Source: CAVYXZ01 sp965223835
GTDB lineage: Bacteria; Chloroflexota; Anaerolineae; Aggregatilineales; Phototrophicaceae
DNA length: 64,000 nucleotides
Reading direction: 5' to 3'
NCBI GenBank assembly: GCA_965223835.1
Contig: CBDCXQ010000001.1
Span: 62,001-126,000, forward strand
Shown here one piece after another: positions 40,948-48,817 of the stretch; positions within the stretch are counted from its first letter, which is position 1; every line of letters starts with the position of its first letter. The notes below the pieces were generated by a model. The model saw nothing but the letters and a program-made list of their open reading frames with translations. It was not told where the DNA came from and did no database searches. A program made the translations under genes and the position numbers.

Positions 40948-41394
40948 CTACAACAAAGGGGCCATGCGGTCAAAACATTCGTACCAGCCGCTTTCATGGG
41001 CATCACGCGCAGTTTTGTTGGTGAAACGTTCGTGCCGCAATATGACCTCGGTATGGTTGCCACGCTCGTGGAATTCAACTGTAACCAGGGTATCCTGCAC
41101 CGGCACATCACCGCCTTCAAACGACCAGGTGTACACCAGTTTTTCTGGGACAATGATTTCCTGATAGGTCCCGACGATGTAAAAGGGGTTGCGATTGGGT
41201 GGTTGCATCGTGATGCGGTACTGACCGCCGACCCGCAAGTCAATCTCGGCATGGGGGCTTTGAATTTCGGTGCCGCCCAACCATTTACGAACTAGATCAG
41301 GCGTCGTAAAGGCGGCAAACACGCGGTCACGGGGCGCGGCAAATTCACGTTGCACCTGGAGGCGGGTATCAGTCTGTGGCAGGGGCGTTGCCAT
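40948..41394 (-). CDS. SRPBCC/AHSA1 domain protein
   Basis: This protein of about 148 residues has the AHSA1 branch of the START-like fold: LQVQREFAAPRDRVFAAFTTPDLVRKWLGG, then IDLRVGGQYRITMQ, VGTYQEIIVPEKLVYTWSFEGG, and the closing helix SGWYECFDRMAPLL. These proteins bind hydrophobic ligands in a cavity. Its start lies inside the end of the ArsR gene, a very common bacterial pairing in which the ArsR protein controls both. The ATG at 41394 has AAGG 5 nt upstream. Confidence 0.88.
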   Translation of the reverse strand: MATPLPQTDTRLQVQREFAAPRDRVFAAFTTPDLVRKWLGGTEIQSPHAEIDLRVGGQYRITMQPPNRNPFYIVGTYQEIIVPEKLVYTWSFEGGDVPVQDTLVTVEFHERGNHTEVILRHERFTNKTARDAHESGWYECFDRMAPLL

Positions 41395-41740
41395 CATTGC
41401 CTTCCTGATGATCATCTTGCAGGACCGTCGCTAACGCATCGAAACTATCGGTCCAGAAATCTTCGTATACCGCCAGCCATTCGGCAGCAGACCGCAGGGG
41501 ATGGGCCGCCAGCATGATGCGGTGGGTGCGGCCTTCGATGCGGCGTTCAATCAGACCCGCCCGTTCCAATACGCGTAGATGCTTGGAAAACGCTGGCAGT
41601 GTCATTTTGTCGAATGGTTGTTTGAGTACGGTGACGGTGGCCTCACCCTGCATTAAGCGGGCCAGGATCGCCCGGCGAGTAGGGTTGGATAGAGCGGCGA
41701 AGGTTGCATCAAGGTTGGGAGATGTCATAGGTTCAGTCAT
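41369..41740 (-). CDS. ArsR-family transcriptional regulator
   Basis: This 123-residue winged-helix repressor reads LDATFAALSNPTRRAILARLMQGEATVTVLKQPFDKMTLPAFSKHLRVLERAGLIERRIEGRTHRIML, the SdpR/Rv2034-like subgroup. There is no metal-binding CVC motif, so it is not an arsenic sensor. The start is ATG 41740 or ATG 41728. The promoter would begin transcription almost at 41740, so the longer form would be leaderless. The AHSA1 gene overlaps its end, and a palindrome covers the promoter. Confidence 0.88.
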   Translation of the reverse strand: MTEPMTSPNLDATFAALSNPTRRAILARLMQGEATVTVLKQPFDKMTLPAFSKHLRVLERAGLIERRIEGRTHRIMLAAHPLRSAAEWLAVYEDFWTDSFDALATVLQDDHQEGNDGNAPATD

Positions 41741-41744
41741 AATA

Positions 41745-41776
41745 TTAAGCTTAACCTTACCCCTATTCGGTGTCAA
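41745..41776 (-). promoter_or_regulatory. ArsR promoter with palindromic operator over -10
   Basis: On the minus strand TTGACA (41776-41771), 17 bases, then TAAGCT (41753-41748) form the promoter. The perfect palindrome TTAAGCTTAA (41745-41754) covers the -10 and is a likely operator for autorepression. The start point would fall at about 41741-41740, next to the first ATG. Confidence 0.6.
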
Positions 41777-41823
41777 GATACAGCTGGGGTACCCATCTGT
41801 CCTCATGGTCAACTTGGGTTCAT

Positions 41824-42465
41824 TTACTGAATTGATACTTTGGAATCAGGATTATTGTTTTGCAGCGTCGCCTGAAGTAACGCATTCGAAGCCCAGAGTT
41901 TGACCGCTTCTGCTTCTTCCGACGACAATCCACAAATATCTTCCAGAACGATCAGACTTTCGATGCCAACACAAAGTGCCAGTGCCATTATCAAACGCTG
42001 TCGCGTGGAATCTTCCAACTCGTCTGCCAGTGGAGCTAAAGCCTCGGCGATATAACGCAAACGGTTGCCGGGGCGTCGCGGTAGTCGGCTTGAATCATCC
42101 AGGTGGGAATTTATCATGACACTAATAGCGGTGCGAAAGGCACGTTCGTGCCGGGTCACTAGAGCATGCTCAACCCGGACGGTTGCTGCTAGTCGTTCGC
42201 CAACTGTGCCAGATGTCTTCGCTGCTTTCGAGACATCTTCTAAACCGGATCCCAATGCTGTATCCAACATGATTTCGGCAATCAGTGCATCCTGTGAGGG
42301 GAAGTAACGATAGGCAGTACTTTTGGAAACCAGTGCTGCTTCGGCAACCTGCTCCATACTGGGTGTTTCCCCCCGCTTGATAAATTCGGCTGCCGCCGCT
42401 TTGATGGCTGCACGCGTGCGCATCTTCTGATTCGTTCGCCCAAATGATGTGTATGATTTTGTCAT
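41824..42465 (-). CDS. TetR-family transcriptional regulator
   Basis: This 213-residue repressor has an N-terminal TetR helix-turn-helix at about 18-60 (RAAIKAAAAEFIKRGETPSMEQVAEAALVSKSTAYRYFPSQDALIAEIM). The C-terminal ligand domain is unassigned. AAGG lies 5 nt before the ATG at 42465; the frame is open further upstream but the N terminus there is not TetR-like. It is divergent from the cupin gene, and a 25-bp palindrome between them overlaps both promoters, so it probably represses itself and the cupin gene until a ligand binds. Confidence 0.88.
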   Translation of the reverse strand: MTKSYTSFGRTNQKMRTRAAIKAAAAEFIKRGETPSMEQVAEAALVSKSTAYRYFPSQDALIAEIMLDTALGSGLEDVSKAAKTSGTVGERLAATVRVEHALVTRHERAFRTAISVMINSHLDDSSRLPRRPGNRLRYIAEALAPLADELEDSTRQRLIMALALCVGIESLIVLEDICGLSSEEAEAVKLWASNALLQATLQNNNPDSKVSIQ

Positions 42466-42475
42466 TTTCACCTTC

Positions 42476-42504
42476 TTGACAAAAAAGTAAAGACCCCTTA
42501 TGAT
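42476..42504 (+). promoter_or_regulatory. Promoter of cupin gene
   Basis: A perfect TTGACA (42476-42481), 17 bases, and TATGAT (42499-42504). This is the best-matched promoter noticed in the window. The palindromic operator begins at the next base. Confidence 0.75.
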
Positions 42505-42529
42505 ACTTAGGTTCATTATGAGACTAAGT
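42505..42529. promoter_or_regulatory. TetR operator palindrome
   Basis: A 25-bp palindrome with arms ACTTAG..TCAT and ATGA..CTAAGT about a central T; 10 of 12 base pairs are symmetric. It covers the start point of the cupin promoter and the -10 of the tetR promoter, the ideal place for repression of both. Confidence 0.72.
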
Positions 42530-42544
42530 CCCATAAAAAGTCAA
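42515..42544 (-). promoter_or_regulatory. Promoter of tetR-type gene
   Basis: On the minus strand TTGACT (42544-42539), 18 bases, and CATAAT (42520-42515). The -10 lies inside the operator palindrome, consistent with autoregulation. Confidence 0.6.
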
Positions 42545-42572
42545 CCCATATAGCTTTTTTTAGGAGCACATT

Positions 42573-43058
42573 ATGACTGCTAAATCTCAACCCTATACGC
42601 TCGCTGCGGACGAAGGCGAAGCCATTTGGTTCATTGGCACGCTGGCGACGATCAAGGCCTCTGGCAAGCTGACGGGTGACGTCATGTCTCTCGTGGAGTT
42701 CGTTCATCCGCCCGATTTCGCTACGCCTCTGCATGTTCATCATACTGAGGACGAAGCGTTTTTCATCCTCGAAGGTACGATACAGGGCGTTATCGGTGAT
42801 GAAAGCCTGATCGCTGGGCCTGGATCGTTTGTCTGGCTCCCGCGGGATGTTCCACATGGATACAAAGTCGTTGGTGATGAGCAAGTGCGGACACTGGCAA
42901 TGACCATCCCCTCTGGCTTTGATCGATTTGTCGCCGAAGCCGGTGAGCCTGCGCCAGCCCGCACGTTGCCCCCACCCACGGAACCAGATATTGAGCGCCT
43001 GGTAGGGGCAGCTACCCGGAATGGTCAAGAAATCCTGGGGCCGCTGGTGCTTGCATAA
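42573..43058 (+). CDS. Cupin-domain protein
   Basis: This 161-residue single-domain cupin, probably a quercetinase-like or storage-type cupin_2 protein, has motif 1 HVHHTEDEAFFILEGTIQGVIG (two His and a Glu as metal ligands) and motif 2 GPGSFVWLPRDVPHGYKVVGDE with the third His. It may be a dioxygenase, an isomerase or a binding protein; the substrate is unknown. TTAGGAG precedes the ATG. It is controlled by the divergent TetR protein through the palindrome upstream, so it likely responds to the same small molecule. Confidence 0.85.
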   Translation: MTAKSQPYTLAADEGEAIWFIGTLATIKASGKLTGDVMSLVEFVHPPDFATPLHVHHTEDEAFFILEGTIQGVIGDESLIAGPGSFVWLPRDVPHGYKVVGDEQVRTLAMTIPSGFDRFVAEAGEPAPARTLPPPTEPDIERLVGAATRNGQEILGPLVLA

Positions 43059-43063
43059 ACTTG

Positions 43064-45085
43064 CTACAATTTCATGAACGTGTCGTACAAAGGTTGGCGG
43101 GGTTGGTCGTCAGTCCCGACCAGTCCATAGCCATTGTGCATACTCTGTGCCCAGGCAAACCAGATCATCGCGGCCAGTTTACCGGGGTGTTTCTGACGGG
43201 CATTCTGAACCATGTCGGCAGCGTAGGTGGCGATGTCTTCGACTGGCTCATCGGGATGATCGAGCACGCCCCACTCCGTCATCCACAGTGGTTTACCCGG
43301 CAGCACACTACTGTAGGCCTGAATCTCATCATCAATGTGGCCGAAGGGCGTATAGGATAGGCCCGGCGTGGTGCCGCGGCCATAGGGATGAATCGCGATC
43401 CCATCCGGCGCAATTCCTGGTGGCATGGCCTTCAAGGTTGCACGAGCATAAGCGGTGCCGCTCGCGGGTCCGGTAGTATGACCGCCGGTGATGATTGGCA
43501 CTTTGCTATCGACTTTACGAATGGCGCGAATAGTCTCGCCTAACAAGAAGGCATAGTTGCCTGGTGGCATGGGAACCGATGCGCCCAGGCCGGGTTGGGC
43601 GTCCTGCTCGTTCCAGATCTGGTAGGCATGAATCAGATTTTGACCCGCATATTGCCCGGCGATTTGGCGCACCATGTCAACGAATCGGCCCGTCAGGTCG
43701 CGCCAGAGTGTGCTGTCCATTTCGTTCCAATTATAATGCTGCCCTTCACCATAGGTTTGATGGGTGAAGACCACCATGACCTGATACCCGGCGCGAGCAT
43801 ATTGTTCGATAAAGGGCCGGTACCGGGCATACGCCTGGGTCAGGTCAATGTTGCCGTGCGTATTGTCCTGTGGATTATATGAGACATTGTAGGCAAAACG
43901 CACCCAACCCATATTGCCCAAGCGGTTCGGCGCGGGCTTGCCCAATCGATGATAGAAGTCGAGATTAATGCCGGTTAGCCGCACACGGCCTACGAGGTCC
44001 GGTGAGATGGCATTGAGAAACCACGCCGCGGCGTGTCCGGTCGTGCCATTGGGCATTCGCACATTCAGCCATTGGCCGTTGCGTCCGACTTTTGCCAGCG
44101 TGCGCCCGTGTGGTTCCAGTGTTTCGAGTTCGTCACCCAGGTTGATTTGACCAATGATGGGAAACTGGGTGCCCGGTCGTTCCCGCAGGCGCAGTCCGTT
44201 ATCCGTCGGCTGCAGCCGCAGCGAATTCCAGTAGATCATGGGGGTGGGATCAACCACATCGGGCAGTTGATAACCGGCCAGCCCCTGACCCGGTGTCTGG
44301 ACTACCAGCTTGATACTATCCCAATCAGAAACGCCAATCGGATCGCCGGCCTCCACTTCCTGGCCCGCTGTTACATTGATCTGGCTCAGGTGGGCGTGCG
44401 TGACCAGGAACTCAGTGCCCTGATGCTGGGTGTCAATCTGCACATATTGTCCATAACCTAAAGCGGTCGGTGTTCGTACCACTAGCGCAACAATGCCTGA
44501 AATGGCGGCGCGGATGGTCGTTCCGGGTGGCGCGTAAATGTCTACGCCTTCATTGCGGTTATCACCCTGCTGGGCATTAAATGGGGTGGTAATGCTGGCG
44601 GGAAGGGCGTCGGCAGGCCAATTAAGGACAAAGCGTTCGTCGATATGCTGGCCCGCGTTTTGGTTTTCCCCATAGCGGTCATTGGCAGCGATGCGCTGTT
44701 GGAGGATCTGTTGCAGTTGGCTCGGTGTATTCGCTTTGATGGTATCCACACGCACGACACTGGGATAAATGCGGCGGATGTGGGCCAGGGCGTTATCGTG
44801 CAGCCAGACGTTAGGTGCTTCGACCGCGGTAATATTGCGGAACCGGTTGAGGTCATTGCCCGCCGGGGACCGCACGACGGCAACGCGTGCAAAGGCTTCG
44901 GTATAAGGCTCAGCGGCGCGATACCAGCTCAAAAAGTCGCGGTCGGGCAACACAAACCCGTGCGAGATTGATTTATCGACCGCCCCCGCCACGCTGTCAA
45001 ATTCTTCAGGTAAGTCGGTGGGCTTTGTGGATGGGGTTGAACCGCCAAATAGCCGCCCCAGCAACCGCAGCAAATTCGCAATCAC
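43064..45085 (-). CDS. LytM-like, SH3b and glycoside hydrolase fusion protein
   Basis: This protein of 673 residues has three recognisable parts. A LytM/M23-like fold (about 165-270) shows NEGVDIYAPPGTTIRAAISG and VTHAHLSQI; the usual first zinc His is Asn (N178), so it is probably not catalytic. An SH3b domain is at about 295-360 (GLRLRERPGTQFPIIGQI). A clan-A-type (TIM barrel) glycoside hydrolase is at about 370-673, with acid/base E493 in QIWNEQD and nucleophile E604 in LWMTEWGV. No signal peptide is evident. The start is a GTG with AGGGAG 7 nt upstream. It follows the TIR genes on the same strand. Confidence 0.78.
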   Translation of the reverse strand: MIANLLRLLGRLFGGSTPSTKPTDLPEEFDSVAGAVDKSISHGFVLPDRDFLSWYRAAEPYTEAFARVAVVRSPAGNDLNRFRNITAVEAPNVWLHDNALAHIRRIYPSVVRVDTIKANTPSQLQQILQQRIAANDRYGENQNAGQHIDERFVLNWPADALPASITTPFNAQQGDNRNEGVDIYAPPGTTIRAAISGIVALVVRTPTALGYGQYVQIDTQHQGTEFLVTHAHLSQINVTAGQEVEAGDPIGVSDWDSIKLVVQTPGQGLAGYQLPDVVDPTPMIYWNSLRLQPTDNGLRLRERPGTQFPIIGQINLGDELETLEPHGRTLAKVGRNGQWLNVRMPNGTTGHAAAWFLNAISPDLVGRVRLTGINLDFYHRLGKPAPNRLGNMGWVRFAYNVSYNPQDNTHGNIDLTQAYARYRPFIEQYARAGYQVMVVFTHQTYGEGQHYNWNEMDSTLWRDLTGRFVDMVRQIAGQYAGQNLIHAYQIWNEQDAQPGLGASVPMPPGNYAFLLGETIRAIRKVDSKVPIITGGHTTGPASGTAYARATLKAMPPGIAPDGIAIHPYGRGTTPGLSYTPFGHIDDEIQAYSSVLPGKPLWMTEWGVLDHPDEPVEDIATYAADMVQNARQKHPGKLAAMIWFAWAQSMHNGYGLVGTDDQPRQPLYDTFMKL

Positions 45086-45135
45086 ATTTACGCTCCCTGA
45101 TAACCCGGCACACAACAGTTAGAATATAGTTTGAA

Positions 45136-45798
45136 TCAGTCGTCTGTGCCAGTTGCCGAGTCAGTGCGCCGGGGAAAATCTAAGGCCAGGCTTTGGGATG
45201 GCGACGCAAATAAGGTGTACAGACCCTGAATGAGGCGGTCCATGTCATTATGAAAATCGGGATCGGGACGCGCCGGTAGCGCATTGCGATACACCAGTTC
45301 TTGAATATCGGCTGGCAGATGACGTTTTTGCGGTAATCGTTCGCGGCGGCGCACCAGCAGGGGAATCACGGGAATATCGCGTTTGAGCGCGGTTTCGATC
45401 TCCAACCGGACGAAATCATTTTGCTCATGTAAACGGCGTTTGTTGTGCTTCGAAAGCCAATCGGGACCAATGACGACCAGCATGACATCGGTTGCGGCGA
45501 TCTCGCGTTCCAGCACCCGGCGAAAATCAATCCCCGGCAGGATGTCCTCAACATCTTTGAATACACTGCCTTTGCCAAAAGCATCAACCAGACGATCATA
45601 GATGCGCCCGACAACATCCTCGCTATCTGCGCGACGGTAATTGATGAAGATACTTTTATCAGGGAAGGGTGGCATTGCCGGTGGCAAAATCTGCAATTCG
45701 GAGAACAGGCCCCGGTGTTGTTCGGCGACTTCGATGAGTTCCTGACGACGGTGGCGGTCAATCGTCACCTGAACAATGAGTTTATCCTGCGGTAACAT
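45136..45798 (-). CDS. TIR-domain protein 2
   Basis: This 220-residue protein has a short N-terminal piece (LIVQVTIDRHRRQELIEVAEQHRGLFSELQ) and a TIR domain from about 46: DKSIFINYRRADSEDVVGRIYDRLVDAFGKGSVFKDVEDILPGIDFRRVLEREIAATDVMLVVIGPDWL, then NDFVRLEIETALKRDIPVIPLLV, where E133 or E135 could be the NADase glutamate. The FINYRR...D-x-x-I-PG-x-DF pattern is the common bacterial TIR_2 form. TIR domains cleave NAD or make signalling nucleotides, or act as adaptors. Its start overlaps the first TIR gene by 17 bases. Confidence 0.88.
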   Translation of the reverse strand: MLPQDKLIVQVTIDRHRRQELIEVAEQHRGLFSELQILPPAMPPFPDKSIFINYRRADSEDVVGRIYDRLVDAFGKGSVFKDVEDILPGIDFRRVLEREIAATDVMLVVIGPDWLSKHNKRRLHEQNDFVRLEIETALKRDIPVIPLLVRRRERLPQKRHLPADIQELVYRNALPARPDPDFHNDMDRLIQGLYTLFASPSQSLALDFPRRTDSATGTDD

Positions 45799-46333
45799 CA
45801 ATCACCTTAATATCTGTGATGCCAACATCCACGAGCCGCCCGATCAGGTCAACGAATCGATCCGTATCCAGATTAGTCAGGTTGGCCTGCAAGGTGATGG
45901 TGATGTCGCGCCTATCTGGCTGGGGTTCGGCCAGCGTCACCATCCCGGCATTGGCCTGCATATCGTCAATGAGCGTTGCCAGCCCACTTTCCAGATCTGC
46001 GACCAGATCATAGGTATGGGCAGTTTGTAGATCGAAGGGAAGGTCATCAGCCGGGACCGGTTCGATCAAGGCGACGTAAACGGGCTTTTCTTGCTTCAAC
46101 AGATCGCGGTATTCGCGCATGGCCGCTGGTGATTTAATTGACGTTTTTGAGAGCAGAAATAGCCCATGAGATGAGTCGCGGACAGCAGTTGCCACTTGCT
46201 TGAGCCAGTCCACCTGGGGGTCAATTTCATAATTATCGAGCCAACAGCGAATGCCCTGTGCGTTGAGAATTGCACAAACCTGTTCCGCTATTGGGTTATC
46301 GCGGGAGGCATGACTTACGAAGATTCGCGCCAT
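45782..46333 (-). CDS. TIR-domain protein 1
   Basis: This 183-residue protein has an N-terminal TIR domain (ARIFVSHASRDNPIAEQVCAILNAQGIRCWLDNYEIDPQVDWLKQVATAVRDSSHGLFLLSKTSIKSPAAMREYRDLL), with E74 at the usual catalytic position after the S-x-x-S strand. The C-terminal piece of about 70 residues (RRDITITLQANLTNLDTDRFVDLIGRLVDVGITDIKVIDVTAG) is not recognised and may be a small alpha/beta sensor or effector-coupling domain, similar in feel to the N-terminal piece of TIR 2. AGGAG lies 7 nt before the ATG. The Ser/Thr kinase gene is directly upstream. Confidence 0.88.
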   Translation of the reverse strand: MARIFVSHASRDNPIAEQVCAILNAQGIRCWLDNYEIDPQVDWLKQVATAVRDSSHGLFLLSKTSIKSPAAMREYRDLLKQEKPVYVALIEPVPADDLPFDLQTAHTYDLVADLESGLATLIDDMQANAGMVTLAEPQPDRRDITITLQANLTNLDTDRFVDLIGRLVDVGITDIKVIDVTAG

Positions 46334-46390
46334 AATCATTCTCCTATCCATCTGCCTGAATGTTAGCGCAAGTTGGCGGATTGAGAAATA

Positions 46391-46417
46391 CAAAACGCCC
46401 CAATGCGGAGCGTTTTG
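46391..46417 (-). terminator. Terminator after Ser/Thr kinase gene
   Basis: CAAAACGC and GCGTTTTG pair, with an inner CC/GG step, giving a stem followed on the minus strand by TATTTCTC. It separates the kinase gene from the TIR genes, though it may be partial. Confidence 0.6.
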
Positions 46418-46440
46418 CGATCAGTCAAGTTATCAGGTGG

Positions 46441-48573
46441 CTAGCTGGTAACATCACCCGCCTGGATGTCCAGGTTGCCGATCAACAGGCCAAAGGTCGG
46501 AATCTGGCGCAGGCCACACTCACCGCGTACCCCAGCGATTTGATTGTCACGGTTGGCGTCATCGCCTTCAATCATCTTGTTGATAATGACTTCAGATTCC
46601 AGGATCTCCGACTGGGCGAATTCTTCTTCAACCTCTTCCGTGATCTCGGTCCAGCCCGTCTCAAGTTCATACAATTCGTTCAGCCATTGGCGGGCGTTGC
46701 GAATGCAGGAGTCCATGCGTACGACATCGCTCTGGAGATCACGGCGCATGCCCTCAGCGCTGAAATCGAAATCCAATAATTCTTCAATTTTATCCAGCGG
46801 GCCAGGAACACCTAAGCGGAAGCCGGGATTTTCGGCGAGATTGTTGCCATCATAATCGATTTCGGTGTTCATCAGAATATTGATGGTGTGTTCGGTCCGG
46901 TTGACCAGCCCAAAGCGGTCATGATTGCCATGATCGTAGCTGGTATGCACGACTGCGAGTTCGGCTTCGGCCAGTGCGCCCTCATAGAGACTGCCATTTT
47001 CGAAACCGTCAGACGATGACACAAAGATCTCACTGAGTGCGTCGCGGATAACCGCCGCATTTAGCCCACTATATACGATGTCGCCTGTCGGTGCATCGCC
47101 AGTTTCTGTCTCCGCCGAGACCAGCAGCGCATTAAAATGAGCGGGGAGCATCCGGCCTTCGCTATCGACAAAACGATGCACGCCGTTGCCCAGCCCATCA
47201 ACCGCGACACTGCCGATATTCAAGTATTCGTCGGTGGTTGTATCTTTCAGCCAGACAACATAATCCGTTCCTGTGCCAGGTCGTGCCAGGCCAGTAACCT
47301 GCAAGTTGACGGTGTCGCCCAATTCGCGGGTGGTGCTAAAACTGAGTCGTCCATAGGTGCGAGCCGCTGCGACAGGTACCGAGGTCGGGTCGGCTGCCAC
47401 AACCGGCGGATCAGTCGCTGCCACTTCGGTTGGCGGGCGCGGGGTGGCGGTGGTCAATTGAATGTTGCGCCCATTGCCATCATCTGGATTGTTGTTTAAG
47501 GCCAGCAGCACCACAATGACCGCGAGTAAGGCAATGATGGCAAAGCCACCCAACAACAGAACTGGATTGGTGCCCCCACGACCTGGAGACTCGTGAGTCC
47601 CGGTGGATGCAACCTCGTATGGTGTGTTCGTATCGACTGGCGTAACGGGTGCCGGTTGCGTCGGTGGTGGCGTCGCCGTCACCTGGGGCGGGTTTTGTTG
47701 GGTGCGCGTACTGGTTGTCAGGATGGGGACGGAATCATCGCGGTGAACAGCCCGCAAGAATTCCTGCGCAAATTCCGTTGCTGTCTCATAGCGCTCACTC
47801 GGCTCCTTCGCCAGAACTTTCATCATAACGGGTTCCAGCGTTGGTGGGAGGGTTCCGGCAAAATCGGATAACGTCGGCACCGGGTCGGTGATATGCTTGA
47901 GCATGACCTGCATGGGCGTATCCGCCTGGTAGGGTTGCCGCCCGGTAATCATTTCGTAAACGATGACGCCCAGCGAGTAAATGTCGGCATGGTTATTGAC
48001 GCCGATACCCTGACTCTGTTCCGGGGCCATGTAAGCCGGGGTTCCCAGCACGCCACCGGTAGCCGTCAAACCGGAGTTTTCACCCTCGCCTTCCATAATT
48101 TTCACGATGCCAAAATCAGCCAGCAACGCGTGGCCTTCATTATCCAGTAGAATGTTATCGGGTTTGATGTCGCGGTGAATGACATTACGCCGATGGGCAT
48201 AATCCATCGCCGAAGAAACCTGGCGCAAAATCGTTTCGGTGTCCTTAATGGGGACCGGGCCATTATTAATGAGGTCTTTTAAGGAGCCGCCATCAACAAA
48301 GGCCATGACCAGGTACAGGATGTCGCCATCGCTGCCGTAATCGTGCATTGGCAGGATGTGTGGGTGCTGCAATTGGGCAATTGTCCGGGCTTCGAGCCGA
48401 AACCGCTCCACAAACTGATGATTGCGACCGGGATGGGGCGGCAACACCTTGATCGCTACGAAGCGATCAATATCCGGGCGGTAACCTTTGTAGACGGTCG
48501 CCATGCCACCCTGACCCAGCAGTTCCGTAATTTCATATTTACCTAATCTTCGACCAATTAGCGAGGACGACAC
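46441..48573 (-). CDS. Ser/Thr protein kinase with extracytoplasmic sensor
   Basis: This 710-residue PknB-type receptor kinase has its kinase domain at about 11-275: LLGQGGMATVYKG, VAIKVL (K42), HRDIKPDNILL, LADFG, and GTPAYMAPEQ. A Pro/Thr linker leads to one transmembrane helix (LLLGGFAIIALLAVIVVLLAL). The outer part begins like an anti-sigma RskA-type domain (YVVWLKDTTTDEYLNIGSVAVDGLGNG) and ends with a helical region with paired Cys. There are no PASTA repeats. The start is a GTG with GGGGAG about 6 nt before it. It is divergent from the thioredoxin gene and upstream of two TIR genes. Confidence 0.9.
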   Translation of the reverse strand: MSSSLIGRRLGKYEITELLGQGGMATVYKGYRPDIDRFVAIKVLPPHPGRNHQFVERFRLEARTIAQLQHPHILPMHDYGSDGDILYLVMAFVDGGSLKDLINNGPVPIKDTETILRQVSSAMDYAHRRNVIHRDIKPDNILLDNEGHALLADFGIVKIMEGEGENSGLTATGGVLGTPAYMAPEQSQGIGVNNHADIYSLGVIVYEMITGRQPYQADTPMQVMLKHITDPVPTLSDFAGTLPPTLEPVMMKVLAKEPSERYETATEFAQEFLRAVHRDDSVPILTTSTRTQQNPPQVTATPPPTQPAPVTPVDTNTPYEVASTGTHESPGRGGTNPVLLLGGFAIIALLAVIVVLLALNNNPDDGNGRNIQLTTATPRPPTEVAATDPPVVAADPTSVPVAAARTYGRLSFSTTRELGDTVNLQVTGLARPGTGTDYVVWLKDTTTDEYLNIGSVAVDGLGNGVHRFVDSEGRMLPAHFNALLVSAETETGDAPTGDIVYSGLNAAVIRDALSEIFVSSSDGFENGSLYEGALAEAELAVVHTSYDHGNHDRFGLVNRTEHTINILMNTEIDYDGNNLAENPGFRLGVPGPLDKIEELLDFDFSAEGMRRDLQSDVVRMDSCIRNARQWLNELYELETGWTEITEEVEEEFAQSEILESEVIINKMIEGDDANRDNQIAGVRGECGLRQIPTFGLLIGNLDIQAGDVTS

Positions 48574-48657
48574 GTACCACTCCCCTCAAACAAACAAGCG
48601 CTATCCCCATCAATAGAGATAACGAAAAAATCGCTGTCAGCATTAAACTATCTACCT

Positions 48658-48663
48658 ATTATA
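48658..48663 (-). promoter_or_regulatory. -10 element of kinase gene
   Basis: TATAAT on the minus strand, 85 bases before the kinase GTG, overlapping the palindrome ATAGT-AG-ACTAT (48661-48672) that might be an operator. No good -35 at normal spacing. Confidence 0.4.
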
Positions 48664-48817
48664 GTAGACTATCTTGCCGATAAGGAAAACCCAATCGTTG
48701 GTATTGGGTAAGGATGTCCATATTTTAGTCGATTTTCTCGGATTTTTTATTAATTTTGTACGGAAAATCGCCGTCGCTGCGTCTAAACTGAGAGGAATTA
48801 AGTTGGGAGTCTAAATA

